DNA of 64,000 bases, from positions 124,001-188,000 of the forward strand of contig JACKLP010000003.1 in NCBI GenBank assembly GCA_024235875.1. Direction: 5' to 3'. Positions 15,999 through 25,328 of the stretch are shown one piece after another. The notes under the pieces are model-generated. The model was not told where the DNA came from, searched no databases, and was given only the letters and a program-made list of their open reading frames with translations. The stretch's first letter is position 1, and every line of letters begins with the position of its first letter. The translations under genes and the position numbers were made by a program. This DNA comes from Burkholderiaceae bacterium. Its GTDB lineage: Bacteria > Pseudomonadota > Gammaproteobacteria > Burkholderiales > Burkholderiaceae_E.

Positions 15999-17579
15999 TT
16001 GACTGAATTGATCCGCACCGAGTTGCAGGGCGACGGGATCCTGGTCGCCACCATCGACATGCCCGGGCGCACGATGAACGTGTTCTCCGAGGCCTTGATG
16101 GACGCACTCGACGCCGTGATCGCACGCGTCGAGACCGACGACGCCGTGCTCGGCGCCGTGCTGGCGTCGGGCAAGCCGTCGTTCCTGGCCGGTGCCGACC
16201 TGCCGATGGTGCGCGCCATGACCGAGCGCGCCGCCACCGACACGCGCGAGGGCATGTTCGCGTTCTGCGGCCGGCTCGGACGCCAGTTCCTGCGCATCGA
16301 GGAATGCGCCAAGCCCTGGGTCGCGGCGGTGGCCGGCACCGCGCTCGGCGGCGGGCTCGAGCTCGCGATGGCCTGCCGGGCCCGCCTGGTCGACACCACG
16401 GCAGGCGCGCAGATCGGCCTGCCCGAGATCAAGCTGGGCCTGCTGCCTGGCGCAGGCGGCACCCAGCGGCTGCCGCGTCTGGTCGGACTTGCGCTGGGCC
16501 TGGACATGCTCCTGAGCGGCCGCTCGATCGATCCCGACGCCGCTGTGTCGGCGGGGCTGTTCGAGGCCGCGCCTTCAGGCGTGGCGCTGCTCGATGCCGC
16601 ACGCGCGCGGCTGCACGCGTTGCGGACATCCGGCCCCTATGTCGCCGAGGCCAAGTTCGCGCAGGCACGGCTCGATTGCCCACCCGACGACGAGGCCTCG
16701 GTGCGCGAGATCGCGCATGCGCATCGCATCGACGATGCCACGCTGCGCGACTACCCGGCCTATCGCACGATCATCCGCTGCGTGCTCGGCGGCGCCGGGC
16801 TCGATCTGGCCGCCGGCACGAGCCTGGAGATGACCCGCTTCCTCGACCTGATGTACGACCCGGTCGCGGGCAACATGATCTCCACCCTGTTCATCGAGCG
16901 CCAGCGCGTGGAGAAGGCCGCGTCGGCCCGTGGCCTGCCGCGACCGGTGAGCCTGCGCCACGGCAAGCTCGGCCCCGCTGTCGGCGACTGGCCCAGGCTG
17001 CTCGCGCGCAGCGGCGCTTCAACGCGAGAAGACCCATCGATCGGCGCCGGAGGCATGGTGCTCGAGGCCGAAGGCGACCTTCAGGTCCCGATCGTGGTTC
17101 GCTGCGTCGGCGCCCAGGCTTCCCGCGATGACGAGGCCCGCGCGGCGCCCGTGCTGGTGCTCTCGCCGCGCAGTCCCTACGGGCGGGTCGTCGAGATCAT
17201 CACCGGCGCGCACGCGCCGCACGCGGGTGCCGTCGGCGCGCTGCGTTCACTGGCCGCCTCGTTGCGCTGCCTCCCGCTGGTCACGGCCGGCGAGGACAGC
17301 CTGCTCGACGCGCTGGCGCTTGCCGGTGAACCGGGTGGTGACGCCCCCCTGCGCGCGACGGCGCTCGTGGCCGCGAAGTGGGCCACGGCGCGGTCCGACG
17401 CCGACCTGCGCGCCCTCGACGTGGTGTCGGTGCTCGGCGGCCTGGCACCGGCCTTCAGCGGCGGCCCATTGACCTACGCCTGGCAGCACTGGGCCGAGAT
17501 CGGCCAGGCACTCGCCGACGCGCTCGGCGAAGCTGCCGGCCCATTCGAGCAACGCATGAAGCGCGCCTTCGGCACATAG
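15999..17579 (+). CDS. FadJ-like enoyl-CoA hydratase with degenerate 3-hydroxyacyl-CoA dehydrogenase half
   Basis: 526 aa; TTG start at 15999 preceded by GGGGAGG. Residues about 1-190 are a full crotonase domain with intact GGGLELAMACR and LPEIKLGLLPGAGGTQR, so hydration of an enoyl-CoA is expected. The remaining part aligns only in fragments with the dehydrogenase of FadB/FadJ: a remnant near GRVVEIITGAHAP and a C-terminal GLAPAFSGGPLTYA segment. No Rossmann GxGxxG is present and the protein is some 200 residues shorter than usual. Hydroxyacyl-CoA oxidation must then come from another enzyme, perhaps one of the SDRs. Located between badI and an acyl-CoA dehydrogenase, it probably serves pimeloyl-CoA beta-oxidation. 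Confidence 0.78.
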   Translation: MTELIRTELQGDGILVATIDMPGRTMNVFSEALMDALDAVIARVETDDAVLGAVLASGKPSFLAGADLPMVRAMTERAATDTREGMFAFCGRLGRQFLRIEECAKPWVAAVAGTALGGGLELAMACRARLVDTTAGAQIGLPEIKLGLLPGAGGTQRLPRLVGLALGLDMLLSGRSIDPDAAVSAGLFEAAPSGVALLDAARARLHALRTSGPYVAEAKFAQARLDCPPDDEASVREIAHAHRIDDATLRDYPAYRTIIRCVLGGAGLDLAAGTSLEMTRFLDLMYDPVAGNMISTLFIERQRVEKAASARGLPRPVSLRHGKLGPAVGDWPRLLARSGASTREDPSIGAGGMVLEAEGDLQVPIVVRCVGAQASRDDEARAAPVLVLSPRSPYGRVVEIITGAHAPHAGAVGALRSLAASLRCLPLVTAGEDSLLDALALAGEPGGDAPLRATALVAAKWATARSDADLRALDVVSVLGGLAPAFSGGPLTYAWQHWAEIGQALADALGEAAGPFEQRMKRAFGT

Positions 17580-17588
17580 GAGACACCG

Positions 17589-18770
17589 ATGCTCAAACGC
17601 GAGTTGTTCAACGCCGACCATGAGATCTTCCGCGAGTCGGTGCGCCGCTTCATCGCCAACGAGATCGCGCCGCATCACGCCGGCTGGGAGGTCGAGGGCT
17701 GCGTGCCGCGCGAGCTCTGGCGCAAGGCCGGCGAGGCGGGGCTGCTGTGCTGCACGGTACCGCCCGAGTACGGTGGGGCCGGCGCCGACTACCTGTTCGA
17801 CGTCGTGGTGTTCGAAGAGATGGCGCGCTCGGGCTACACCGGTCCGGGCTTCATGATCCATTGCGACCTGGTCGCGACCTACCTGCTGTCCTTCGGCACC
17901 GAGGATCAGAAGCGCCAGTGGCTGCCCAGGATGGTCTCGGGCGAGGCGATCGGCTCCTTGGGCATGACCGAGCCGCACGCCGGCTCCGACCTGAAGAACA
18001 TCCGAACCCGGGCGGTGCGTGATGGCGACGACTTCGTGATCTCGGGCCAGAAGGTGTTCATCTCGAACGGCCAGCTCTGCGACCTGATCGTGCTCGCCAC
18101 CAAGACCGACAGCTCGGCGGGCGCCAAGGGCATCACGCTGTTCCTGGTCGATACCTCGCTGCCGGGCTTCCGGCGCGGCAAGAACCTCGAGAAGCTGGGC
18201 ATGAAGGGGCAGGACACCTCCGAGCTCTTCTTCGACGAGGTGCGGGTGCCTGCCAGCAGCATGCTGGGCGCCGAGGGCCAGGGCTTCGCGCTGATGATGA
18301 CCAAGCTCGCGCAGGAGCGCCTGGCGCAGGCGATTCGCTCGGCGGTCGTGGCCGAGACCGTGATCGATTGGACGGTCGACTATGTCGCGCAGCGCAAGGC
18401 CTTCGGCCAGACCATCGCCGACTTCCAGAACACCAAGTTCAAGATCGCCGAGCTCAAGACCGAGGCCGTGATCGGGCGCGAGTTCACCGATCGTTGCATC
18501 GCCACCTTCATGCGCGGCGAGCTCGATGCCATCGACGCCGCGATGGCCAAGATGTGGCTGAGCAACCTGCACTGCAAGGTCGTCGACGAATGCCTGCAGC
18601 TGTTCGGCGGCTGGGGCTACATGTGGGAATACCCGATCGCGCGTGCCTATGCCGATGCGCGGGTCGTGAAGATCGCCGGCGGCTCGATCGAGGTGATGAA
18701 GCACATCATCGGGCGCCAGATATTTGCCGACCATGCGCGCGCCAATGGCAACCCGGGCGCGAAGCCATGA
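17589..18770 (+). CDS. Acyl-CoA dehydrogenase (long-chain/isovaleryl-type active site)
   Basis: FAD enzyme introducing an alpha,beta double bond, 393 aa; ATG 17589 after AGGAGACACC. Motifs are GMTEPHAGSDLK (about 125), the FISNGQ loop, LGMKGQDTSELFF and QRKAFGQTIADFQ. The Glu of the long-chain/isovaleryl class is visible in LAQERLAQAI, while the alternative position reads AGGSIEVMK without the Glu. Nine bases separate it from the FadJ-like gene. Probably the first beta-oxidation step on the opened-ring (pimeloyl-type) CoA. Confidence 0.87.
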   Translation: MLKRELFNADHEIFRESVRRFIANEIAPHHAGWEVEGCVPRELWRKAGEAGLLCCTVPPEYGGAGADYLFDVVVFEEMARSGYTGPGFMIHCDLVATYLLSFGTEDQKRQWLPRMVSGEAIGSLGMTEPHAGSDLKNIRTRAVRDGDDFVISGQKVFISNGQLCDLIVLATKTDSSAGAKGITLFLVDTSLPGFRRGKNLEKLGMKGQDTSELFFDEVRVPASSMLGAEGQGFALMMTKLAQERLAQAIRSAVVAETVIDWTVDYVAQRKAFGQTIADFQNTKFKIAELKTEAVIGREFTDRCIATFMRGELDAIDAAMAKMWLSNLHCKVVDECLQLFGGWGYMWEYPIARAYADARVVKIAGGSIEVMKHIIGRQIFADHARANGNPGAKP

Positions 18771-18840
18771 TGGCGGGCAGCCGCACGAAGGCAGAAAGCG
18801 GCACGACGGCTTTTGGCCGGAGCACCACGAGGAAAAGGCC

Positions 18841-19761
18841 ATGAACGAACCGAATCCGATCAGCGCGTTTCGACCCGACGTGCTGGCGGGCAAGCGAATC
18901 CTGATCACCGGTGGCGGCACCGGTCTGGGTAAGGAGGTCGCGCGTGCCTACGTCGCGCATGGCGCCACCGTCTATATCTGCGGCCGGCGTGGCGCGGTGC
19001 TCGATGCGGCGGCCGAGGAACTCTCGCGCGATGCCGCCCAGGGCGGCGCGATCCACACCCGGATCTGCGACATCCGCGATGCCGATGCCGTGGATGCCAC
19101 GGTCGGATCGATCTGGTCCGAGGGGCCGCTCACCGGCCTGGTCAACAATGCCGCGGCCAATTTCATCTCGCCGTCGATCGCGATCAGCCCGCGTGGCTTC
19201 GAGGCCGTGCGCTCCACCGTCATGGACGGTGCGCTGTTCAATACGCTGGCCTGCGGCCGGCGCTGGATCGAGCAGGGCCTGCCGGGCTCGGTGGTGAGCA
19301 TGCTGGTCACCTGGGTGTGGACCGGCTCGGCCTATGTGCTGCCCTCGGCAATGGCCAAGACCGCAATCCACTCGATGACGCAATCGCTCGCCGTCGAGTG
19401 GGGGCGCAACCGGGTCCGGGTCAACGCGGTCGCGCCCGGCCCCTTCCCCACCGAGAGCGCCTGGGAGAAGCTCGCGCCGATCCCCAAGGCGCATGTGGGC
19501 GCCTCCTCCGACGCCGAGGTGCCGATGCGCCGCTATGGCCAGATGGGCGAGTTGCAGCACCTGATGCTGTTCCTGCAGGCCGACGGCTGCGAGTACCTGA
19601 CCGGGCAGACGATCGCGATCGACGGTGGCCATCACCTGGCCGCGCCGTCGACCTTCGCGGCGCTCGGCGAGCTCACCGCCGAGGACTGGGCCCAGGCGCG
19701 GGCGCTGGTGCGCGGGCGCGCGGAGCAGGAGAAAGCGCAACGCTCCACCGACGGCGGCTGA
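18841..19761 (+). CDS. SDR, 2,4-dienoyl-CoA reductase-like
   Basis: 306 aa; ATG 18841 after GAGGAAAAGGCC. It has TGGGTGLG near residue 22, NNAAANF, and the segment LPSAMAKTAIHSMTQSLAVEWG, the hallmark of SDR-type 2,4-dienoyl-CoA reductases, which lack the usual YxxxK. The end reads TIAIDGGHH. A NADPH-dependent reductase for dienoyl-CoA intermediates would be needed if the substrate keeps a double bond outside the alpha,beta position, for example an alkenyl side chain. Same transcript as the preceding acyl-CoA dehydrogenase. Confidence 0.8.
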   Translation: MNEPNPISAFRPDVLAGKRILITGGGTGLGKEVARAYVAHGATVYICGRRGAVLDAAAEELSRDAAQGGAIHTRICDIRDADAVDATVGSIWSEGPLTGLVNNAAANFISPSIAISPRGFEAVRSTVMDGALFNTLACGRRWIEQGLPGSVVSMLVTWVWTGSAYVLPSAMAKTAIHSMTQSLAVEWGRNRVRVNAVAPGPFPTESAWEKLAPIPKAHVGASSDAEVPMRRYGQMGELQHLMLFLQADGCEYLTGQTIAIDGGHHLAAPSTFAALGELTAEDWAQARALVRGRAEQEKAQRSTDGG

Positions 19762-19832
19762 AGACCTGTGAACGCATCAGCCGCACCCGCTCGTCACGCC
19801 CGATGCCGTCACTGGTTCTGAGAGGATCCATC

Positions 19833-20636
19833 ATGTCCGCCACCGACGAACCGACCATCGAGATCGACCCGCTCGAGGACGGCATCCGGGTGCTGCGCCT
19901 GAACCGTCCCGCCCTGCGCAATGCACTGACCGACTGCATGGTCGACGCCTTCGCGCAGGCGATCGACCGGCTCTCGTCCGACGATGCCTGCCGGGTGATC
20001 GTGGTCACCGGCGCCGGCAAGGGTTTCTGCGCCGGCTTCGACCTGTCGCTGGCGCAATCGGCGCCGGGCCAGGCCGAGGGCGGCGAGGTGTCGGCCTGGA
20101 CCGCACGCCAGGAGCGCTACGCGCAGATCGTCACGCGCCTGCGCGCAGCGCGCCAGCCGGTGATCGCGGCCGTCAACGGGGCTGCTTCCGGCGCTGGCTT
20201 CGGGCTCGCGCTGGCAGCCGACGTGCGCATCGCGGCGCGCTCGGCCCGCTTCAATGCGGCCTTCGTTCGCATCGGCCTGTCGAGCTGCGACATCGGCGTG
20301 AGCTGGCTGCTGCCGCGCTGCGTGGGCACGACCCGCGCCTTCGAGATCATGCTCACCGGCCGCTTCGTCGATGCCGACGAGGCCGAGCGGATCGGCCTGG
20401 TGTCGAGCGTCGTCGAAGACGACGCGTTGCTGGCGCGCGCGCTCGATACCGCGCGCATGATCGCGGCCAACAGCGCGTTCGGCGTATGGATGACCAAGCG
20501 CGGCATGTGGGCCAACCTCGAGACGCCCAGCCTGCAGGCGGCGATCGAGCTCGAGAACCGTACCCAGATCCTGGCGCGCGGCACCGGCGACATGGCGGCC
20601 GCGGTGCGCGATTTCATGGCGGGGCGCCAGCGCTGA
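19833..20636 (+). CDS. Enoyl-CoA hydratase/isomerase family protein
   Basis: 267 aa crotonase-fold protein; ATG 19833 after AGAGGATCC. It has NRPALRNALT, FCAGFDLSL and NGAASGAGFGLALAADVR for the oxyanion hole. The catalytic region reads FNAAFVRIGLSSCDIGVSWLLPR, so neither standard Glu is present. This pattern is common in EchA-type paralogues. Last gene of the long plus-strand run, converging on the CoA-transferase operon. Specific reaction unknown. Confidence 0.78.
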   Translation: MSATDEPTIEIDPLEDGIRVLRLNRPALRNALTDCMVDAFAQAIDRLSSDDACRVIVVTGAGKGFCAGFDLSLAQSAPGQAEGGEVSAWTARQERYAQIVTRLRAARQPVIAAVNGAASGAGFGLALAADVRIAARSARFNAAFVRIGLSSCDIGVSWLLPRCVGTTRAFEIMLTGRFVDADEAERIGLVSSVVEDDALLARALDTARMIAANSAFGVWMTKRGMWANLETPSLQAAIELENRTQILARGTGDMAAAVRDFMAGRQR

Positions 20637-20699
20637 GGTACGGATGCCGGTCGTAGTGCCCGGTGTCTCCGCGCCCCCGGCAACGTGGGCAGGACGGAA

Positions 20700-21914
20700 T
20701 CAGTCGCGCGCCGGCTCGCCAGGGCTACACACGATGCCGTCGCGATGCATCGCGGCGATCGCATCCTCGGCGTAACCCAACTCGCGCAGAACGGCGTCGG
20801 TGTGCTCGCCCAGGGACGGCGGCCGTGGCCGCGCCGCTGGCCGCTCGCCATTGAAGCGCAGCGGCTGCGACACCGCGTTCAGCGCGCGGCCGTCCGCGCC
20901 CTGGTAGTGGAAGATCATCCCCGAGGCCTGGGTGTGCGGGTGGGCGGTCATCTCGCCGAACGAATGCACCGGCGAGCACGGCACGCCGGCCGCACCCAGT
21001 GCACTCAGCCAATCGTCGCGCGTACGCCGCGTCATGATGCTCGCCACGTCGGCGACACAGGCGGCGCGATGCGCGACCCGGTCGGCATTGGTCAGGTACT
21101 CGGGGCGCGTGGCCAGCGCGTCCTCGCCCGCGACCTTGCAGAACTGCACCCACAGCGGATCGTTGGCGACGCCGAGGATCATCGGGCGGTCGGCGGTCTC
21201 GAACACCTGGTAGGGGCACAGCGACTCGTGTCCCGAACCGACCCGCTCGGGCTCGGTGCCGCGCTGCCAGAAGCCCTGCAGGAAGTAGGCGAGGAATCCC
21301 AGCGCGGTATCGAACAGCGACGCATCCACGCGCAGGCCCTGGCCGGTGCGGCCGCGCTCGATCAGGGCCCCGAGGATGCCGATCAGCGCATGCAGGCCGG
21401 TGCCCTGGTCCACCGGCGAGAACGGGCTTCGCACCGGCGGACGGTCGGGATCGCCGGTGATCGAGATCATGCCACTGAAGGCCTGCAGCACGACGTCGTA
21501 GCCCTTGCCCTGGCGCAGCGGGCCCACCGTGCCGAAGCCGGAGATGCCGCAGTAGATCAGGCGCGGGTTGAGCGCGCGCAGCGTGTCGTAGTCCAGGCCC
21601 AGCCGGGCGGACACCCCCGGGCCGAAGCTCTCGACCACGATGTCGGCCTGCCTGGCCAGCGCGTGGCAGATCTCGCGGCCGGTGTCGGACTTCAGGTCGA
21701 GCGCGATGCTGCGCTTGTTGCCGTTCGCGCTCAGGAACACCGTCCCCTCGCCGCCGTCGAACGGCGGCCAGCGGCGGGTATCGTCGCCATTGCAGGGCTC
21801 GACCTTGAGCACCTCGGCGCCCATGTCGGCCAGGTACTGGGTGCACAGCGGCCCGGCCAGCACCTTCGAGAGATCGAGCACGCGAATGCCCTTCAGGGGT
21901 GCGAATGTCGTCAA
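20700..21914 (-). CDS. CaiB/BaiF family CoA-transferase
   Basis: Transfers CoA between carboxylates (family III). 404 aa; start TTG 21914 just after GGAGAGGAAC and overlapping the upstream ligase stop (TTGA). It opens with LKGIRVLDLSKVLAGPLCTQ and has EVLKVE, NKRSIALDLK and YCGISGFG. The family catalytic Asp is in SPFSPVDQGTGLHA. Third gene of the minus-strand operon ferredoxin-ligase-transferase. It could recycle CoA from a product such as pimeloyl- or succinyl-CoA onto the incoming acid. Confidence 0.88.
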   Translation of the reverse strand: MTTFAPLKGIRVLDLSKVLAGPLCTQYLADMGAEVLKVEPCNGDDTRRWPPFDGGEGTVFLSANGNKRSIALDLKSDTGREICHALARQADIVVESFGPGVSARLGLDYDTLRALNPRLIYCGISGFGTVGPLRQGKGYDVVLQAFSGMISITGDPDRPPVRSPFSPVDQGTGLHALIGILGALIERGRTGQGLRVDASLFDTALGFLAYFLQGFWQRGTEPERVGSGHESLCPYQVFETADRPMILGVANDPLWVQFCKVAGEDALATRPEYLTNADRVAHRAACVADVASIMTRRTRDDWLSALGAAGVPCSPVHSFGEMTAHPHTQASGMIFHYQGADGRALNAVSQPLRFNGERPAARPRPPSLGEHTDAVLRELGYAEDAIAAMHRDGIVCSPGEPARD

Positions 21915-23431
21915 GTTCCTCTCCTTGCTCGAAGCTCGCGTCGCAGCAGCTTGCCAGTCGGCGAATACGGCAGGTCGGCGACGAACTCGATGCGGCCCGG
22001 ACGCTTCACACGGCCGAGGCGCTCCAGGCACCAGGCGTCGAGCGCATCGCGTGCGGCCGGATCGTCGCCCGCCCCGGGTGCCGGCACCACGAAGGCGACC
22101 GCGCGCTCGCCGAAGTCGGCGTCGGGCACGCCCACCACCCCGCAGTCTGCCACCAGCGGCGACTCCAGCAGCGCGGCCTCGATCTCCTGCGGATAGAGGT
22201 TCACGCCACCGGAGATGATCATGTCGTCCTGGCGGTCGGTCAGGTACAGGTAGCCGTCGGTGTCCACCCAGCCCACGTCGCCCAGCGTCTGCCATCCCTG
22301 CGGGCTCGTACGCGCCGCGGTTTTCTCGTCGGCCTTGAAGTACCGGAAGGCCGGCACGCCGGAGAAATAGACATTGCCGGTCTGCCCGCTGGGCAACGGC
22401 TCGAAGGCGTCGTCGACCACCTGGATCGTGCCCTTGTATGCGCGGCCCACCGAGCCGGGGCGCTGCAGCCATTCGTGCGAGTCGATCAGCGTGAGCCCGA
22501 CGCCCTCGCTGCCCGAGTAGTACTCGAGCAGGATCGGCCCCCACCAGTCGATCATCGCACGCTTGACCGGCACCGGGCAGGGCGCGGCGGCGTGGATCGC
22601 GATGCGGTGCGCCGGCGCGTGGAAGGCATCGCGCTCGGCGACCGGCAGCGCCAGCAGCCGCTGCATCATCGTGGGCACCCACTGAGAGTGCGTGATGCCG
22701 TTCTGTTCCAGCAGTCGCAGGGCTTCGCGCGCGTCGAAGCGACGCATGATCCAGACCGTGCCGCCGCAGGCCGTCACCGCCAACGAGAAGCGCAGTGGCG
22801 CGGCATGGTAGAGCGGCGCCGTGGACAGGTAGCGCGTGTGCTCGTCGAGCCCGAACAGCGCGAGCAGGTCGCCGGCGAAGGTCGGCGTGCCACGATAGGC
22901 GGGATCGGGCAGGGGACGCCAGACCCCCTTCGGGGCGCCGGTGGTGCCCGAGGTGTAGAGCATCAGCGCGCCCGGCACCTCGTCGTCGCGGGGCGTGGCC
23001 GCCAGCGCGGCCAGGCGGTCCTCGAGTGCGGGCCAGTTCGCGATGGCCGGCCCGAAGGCGTAGCGCTGCACTTCGTTGCCCAGCGCGGGCGTCATCGCAA
23101 GAGCGAGCTCGCGATGGTGGCCGTCGACGATCAGTAGCCGTGCCTCGCAGTCCCGCACGATCTTCAGCGCATCGACCGCACTGAGCGAATTCGCGATCGG
23201 CGTGAAATAGACGCCGGCGCGCCAGGCCGCCCAGGCCATCGCCAGGCTCAGCCAGCCATTGCCCAGGATCGCGGCGACGTGGTCGCCGCGCGCGAGCCCC
23301 GATTCGCCGATCAGGCGGGCGAGCCGGTTCGCGCGCGCCTCGAGCTCGCCATAGCCGACGGTCTCGCCATCGACCACGATCGCCGGCCGCGACGGATCGC
23401 GCGCCGCCCAGTCGCGCAGGTCGGTGCTCAT
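21911..23431 (-). CDS. AMP-forming acyl-CoA synthetase
   Basis: Third acyl-CoA ligase of the island, 506 aa; ATG 23431 in an ATGA overlap with the ferredoxin gene. Motifs are LMLYTSGTTGAPKGVW (about 180), YYSGSEGVG, TLGDVGWVD, RQDDMIISGGVNLYPQEIE and PYSPTGKLLRREL with the catalytic Lys. It resembles feruloyl/long-chain ligases in general pattern. Translational coupling to a Rieske ferredoxin ties CoA activation to the ring-hydroxylation step. Confidence 0.86.
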   Translation of the reverse strand: MSTDLRDWAARDPSRPAIVVDGETVGYGELEARANRLARLIGESGLARGDHVAAILGNGWLSLAMAWAAWRAGVYFTPIANSLSAVDALKIVRDCEARLLIVDGHHRELALAMTPALGNEVQRYAFGPAIANWPALEDRLAALAATPRDDEVPGALMLYTSGTTGAPKGVWRPLPDPAYRGTPTFAGDLLALFGLDEHTRYLSTAPLYHAAPLRFSLAVTACGGTVWIMRRFDAREALRLLEQNGITHSQWVPTMMQRLLALPVAERDAFHAPAHRIAIHAAAPCPVPVKRAMIDWWGPILLEYYSGSEGVGLTLIDSHEWLQRPGSVGRAYKGTIQVVDDAFEPLPSGQTGNVYFSGVPAFRYFKADEKTAARTSPQGWQTLGDVGWVDTDGYLYLTDRQDDMIISGGVNLYPQEIEAALLESPLVADCGVVGVPDADFGERAVAFVVPAPGAGDDPAARDALDAWCLERLGRVKRPGRIEFVADLPYSPTGKLLRRELRARRGT

Positions 23432-23772
23432 TCGGCCGTAGGCGGATCGGGCGGCAGCACCTGGACCGTGCCGTCTTCGACCCGGCAACGATAGACCTGC
23501 ACCGGGATCTCGGCCGGAAACGCCGTCGCCTCGCCGGTGCGCAGGCAGAACTTGCCGGCATGGAACGGGCACTCCACCTCCTCGCCCTCGATCCAGCCGT
23601 CGGCGAGCGACGCATCGCCGTGCGTGCACAGGTCGTCGGTCACGTGGAATTCGCCGTCCACGTTGAAGACCGCCAGCGCCGGAAAACCGTCGGGCTCGAA
23701 GCGGCGGGCCTCGCCCGCCGGCACTTCGTCGGCGCTGCAAAGCGACGTCCACTGTTGCGGTGCCTGCGTCAT
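23428..23772 (-). CDS. Rieske [2Fe-2S] ferredoxin
   Basis: 114 aa electron carrier. Cluster ligands are visible as Cys49-His51 (CTH) and Cys68-His71 (CPFH). The acidic start and absence of a signal peptide mark a cytoplasmic ferredoxin. It is divergent from the dioxygenase alpha-subunit gene, so it is the probable electron donor of that oxygenase. No ferredoxin reductase gene is seen in the window. The stop overlaps the ligase start by 4 bp. Confidence 0.9.
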   Translation of the reverse strand: MTQAPQQWTSLCSADEVPAGEARRFEPDGFPALAVFNVDGEFHVTDDLCTHGDASLADGWIEGEEVECPFHAGKFCLRTGEATAFPAEIPVQVYRCRVEDGTVQVLPPDPPTAE

Positions 23773-23876
23773 GGTGTCGTCTCCCCTCGTCTTCGCGCCC
23801 GCGCGGCGCCCGACGCCGAATGGGCATGTCACGGATGGTGCGCCGCGACTTGATCTCGCCCGTAAGCAAGGAGAAT

Positions 23877-23894
23877 ATACGCTAGCTTACAAAG
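23877..23894. promoter_or_regulatory. Candidate regulon operator, site 5
   Basis: ATACGCTAGCTTACAAAG carries the dyad TACGCTAGCTTA, matching site 4 in the left arm and centre (TACGCTAG). It sits in the divergent promoter between the ferredoxin operon and the dioxygenase operon, linking the oxygenase genes to the alicyclic-acid regulon. Confidence 0.55.
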
Positions 23895-23948
23895 AATCGG
23901 GCAGGACCGCATTCGCTTGCATCGTCCGCCCTCTTGCCGGAGGCAGCC

Positions 23949-25259
23949 ATGACGGACATGAGCCAAGCGGAATTCCTCAAGGTGGACAAGGACCGGGGCG
24001 TCTTCCTGGTATCGCGACGCGCGTTCGTCGATGCCGACGTGCTCGAGCGCGAGCGCGAAAAGATCTTCGACACCTGCTGGCTCTACCTGGGCCACGACTC
24101 CGAGCTCGCGCAGCCAGGCGCCTACCTGACCCGGTCGGTGGGCGGGCGCAACCTGGTGTTCGTGCGCGGCACCGACGGCGAGGTGCGCGCGCTGATGAAC
24201 GCCTGTCCGCACCGCGGCGCGACGGTCGTGCGCGAGCGCTCGGGCCGCAGCAAGTTCTTCACCTGCGCCTACCACGGCTGGGTGTTCTCGGTCGACGGCA
24301 AGAACCGCGACATCCCCGACGGCGAGGCCTACGGGCCCGGATTCAACGACGACGGCCACGCCGATCTGGTGCCGGTACCCAAGCTCGCCTCGTATCGCGA
24401 TTTCTGGTTCGTCTGCTTCGATCCGAACGCGCAGTCGCTGACCGACTACCTCGCGGGCGTGGCCGAGTACCTGGACGTGATCGCCGACCAGTCCCTCGAG
24501 CGGATGCAGATCGTCGGGGGCAACCAGGAGTATTCGGTGCGCGCGAACTGGAAGCTGCTGGTCGAGAACAGCTTCGACGGCTACCACGCGCTGTCCACCC
24601 ATGCCTCCTACTTCGACTATCTCAAGTCGGCCAATGGCGTGCTCAGCCAGTCCAACGTCTATGGGATCGCACGCGACCTCGGCAACGGCCACGCCTGCGT
24701 GGAATACACGGCGCCCTGGGGCCGGCCCGTGGCCAACTGGGTGCCGGCGCTGGGCGACGAGGGCAAGGCCGAGATCGAGAAGGTCTATGCGGGGCTCGAA
24801 GCGAAGCACGGCGCGCAGCGCGCCGAGCGCCTGGCGCGCTACAGCCGCAACATCCTGATCTTCCCGAACCTGATGATCAACGACGTGATGTCGCTGACGA
24901 TCCGCACCTTCTATCCGCGCAGTACCGACTTCATGGAGGTCATGGCCTGGTCGCTCGCCCCCAAGGAGGAATCGACCTGGATGCGCAAGGCCCGGCTCGA
25001 CAACTTCCTGGAATTCCTGGGGCCCGGCGGCTTCGCCACGCCCGACGACAACGAGATGCTCGAGCATTGCCAGCGCGGCTACCAGAACCGGAAGGAGGCG
25101 GGCTGGAACGACGTTTCGCGCGGCATGCTCAAGCAGCAGCCGGCCACGATCGACGAATACCAGATCCGCACGTTCTGGCGCCAATGGGACGCAAGAGTCA
25201 ACGGCAGCGCCGGATCGCCCGGTGCCGCGCGGACACCGACCATGAAGGTCGTCGGCTAG
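23949..25259 (+). CDS. Ring-hydroxylating dioxygenase, large (alpha) subunit
   Basis: Catalytic subunit of a Rieske non-haem iron oxygenase that adds O2 to an aromatic ring to give a cis-dihydrodiol. 436 aa; ATG 23949, GGAGG 7 nt upstream. Rieske ligands are Cys86, His88, Cys106 and His109. The Asp210-His213-His218 triad (DGYHALSTH) gives the mononuclear iron site and the electron bridge between subunits. Beta subunit, extradiol dioxygenase and SDR genes follow. The gene set resembles the p-cumate (cmt) type oxygenases of alkyl-benzoates, but substrate assignment is inference. Confidence 0.9.
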   Translation: MTDMSQAEFLKVDKDRGVFLVSRRAFVDADVLEREREKIFDTCWLYLGHDSELAQPGAYLTRSVGGRNLVFVRGTDGEVRALMNACPHRGATVVRERSGRSKFFTCAYHGWVFSVDGKNRDIPDGEAYGPGFNDDGHADLVPVPKLASYRDFWFVCFDPNAQSLTDYLAGVAEYLDVIADQSLERMQIVGGNQEYSVRANWKLLVENSFDGYHALSTHASYFDYLKSANGVLSQSNVYGIARDLGNGHACVEYTAPWGRPVANWVPALGDEGKAEIEKVYAGLEAKHGAQRAERLARYSRNILIFPNLMINDVMSLTIRTFYPRSTDFMEVMAWSLAPKEESTWMRKARLDNFLEFLGPGGFATPDDNEMLEHCQRGYQNRKEAGWNDVSRGMLKQQPATIDEYQIRTFWRQWDARVNGSAGSPGAARTPTMKVVG

Positions 25260-25328
25260 CAGGCAGATCGATCGCGGGCGGGGTCGCGACCGACCTCGAC
25301 CGCGCCAACAGAATTGAAGGAGACCGCG

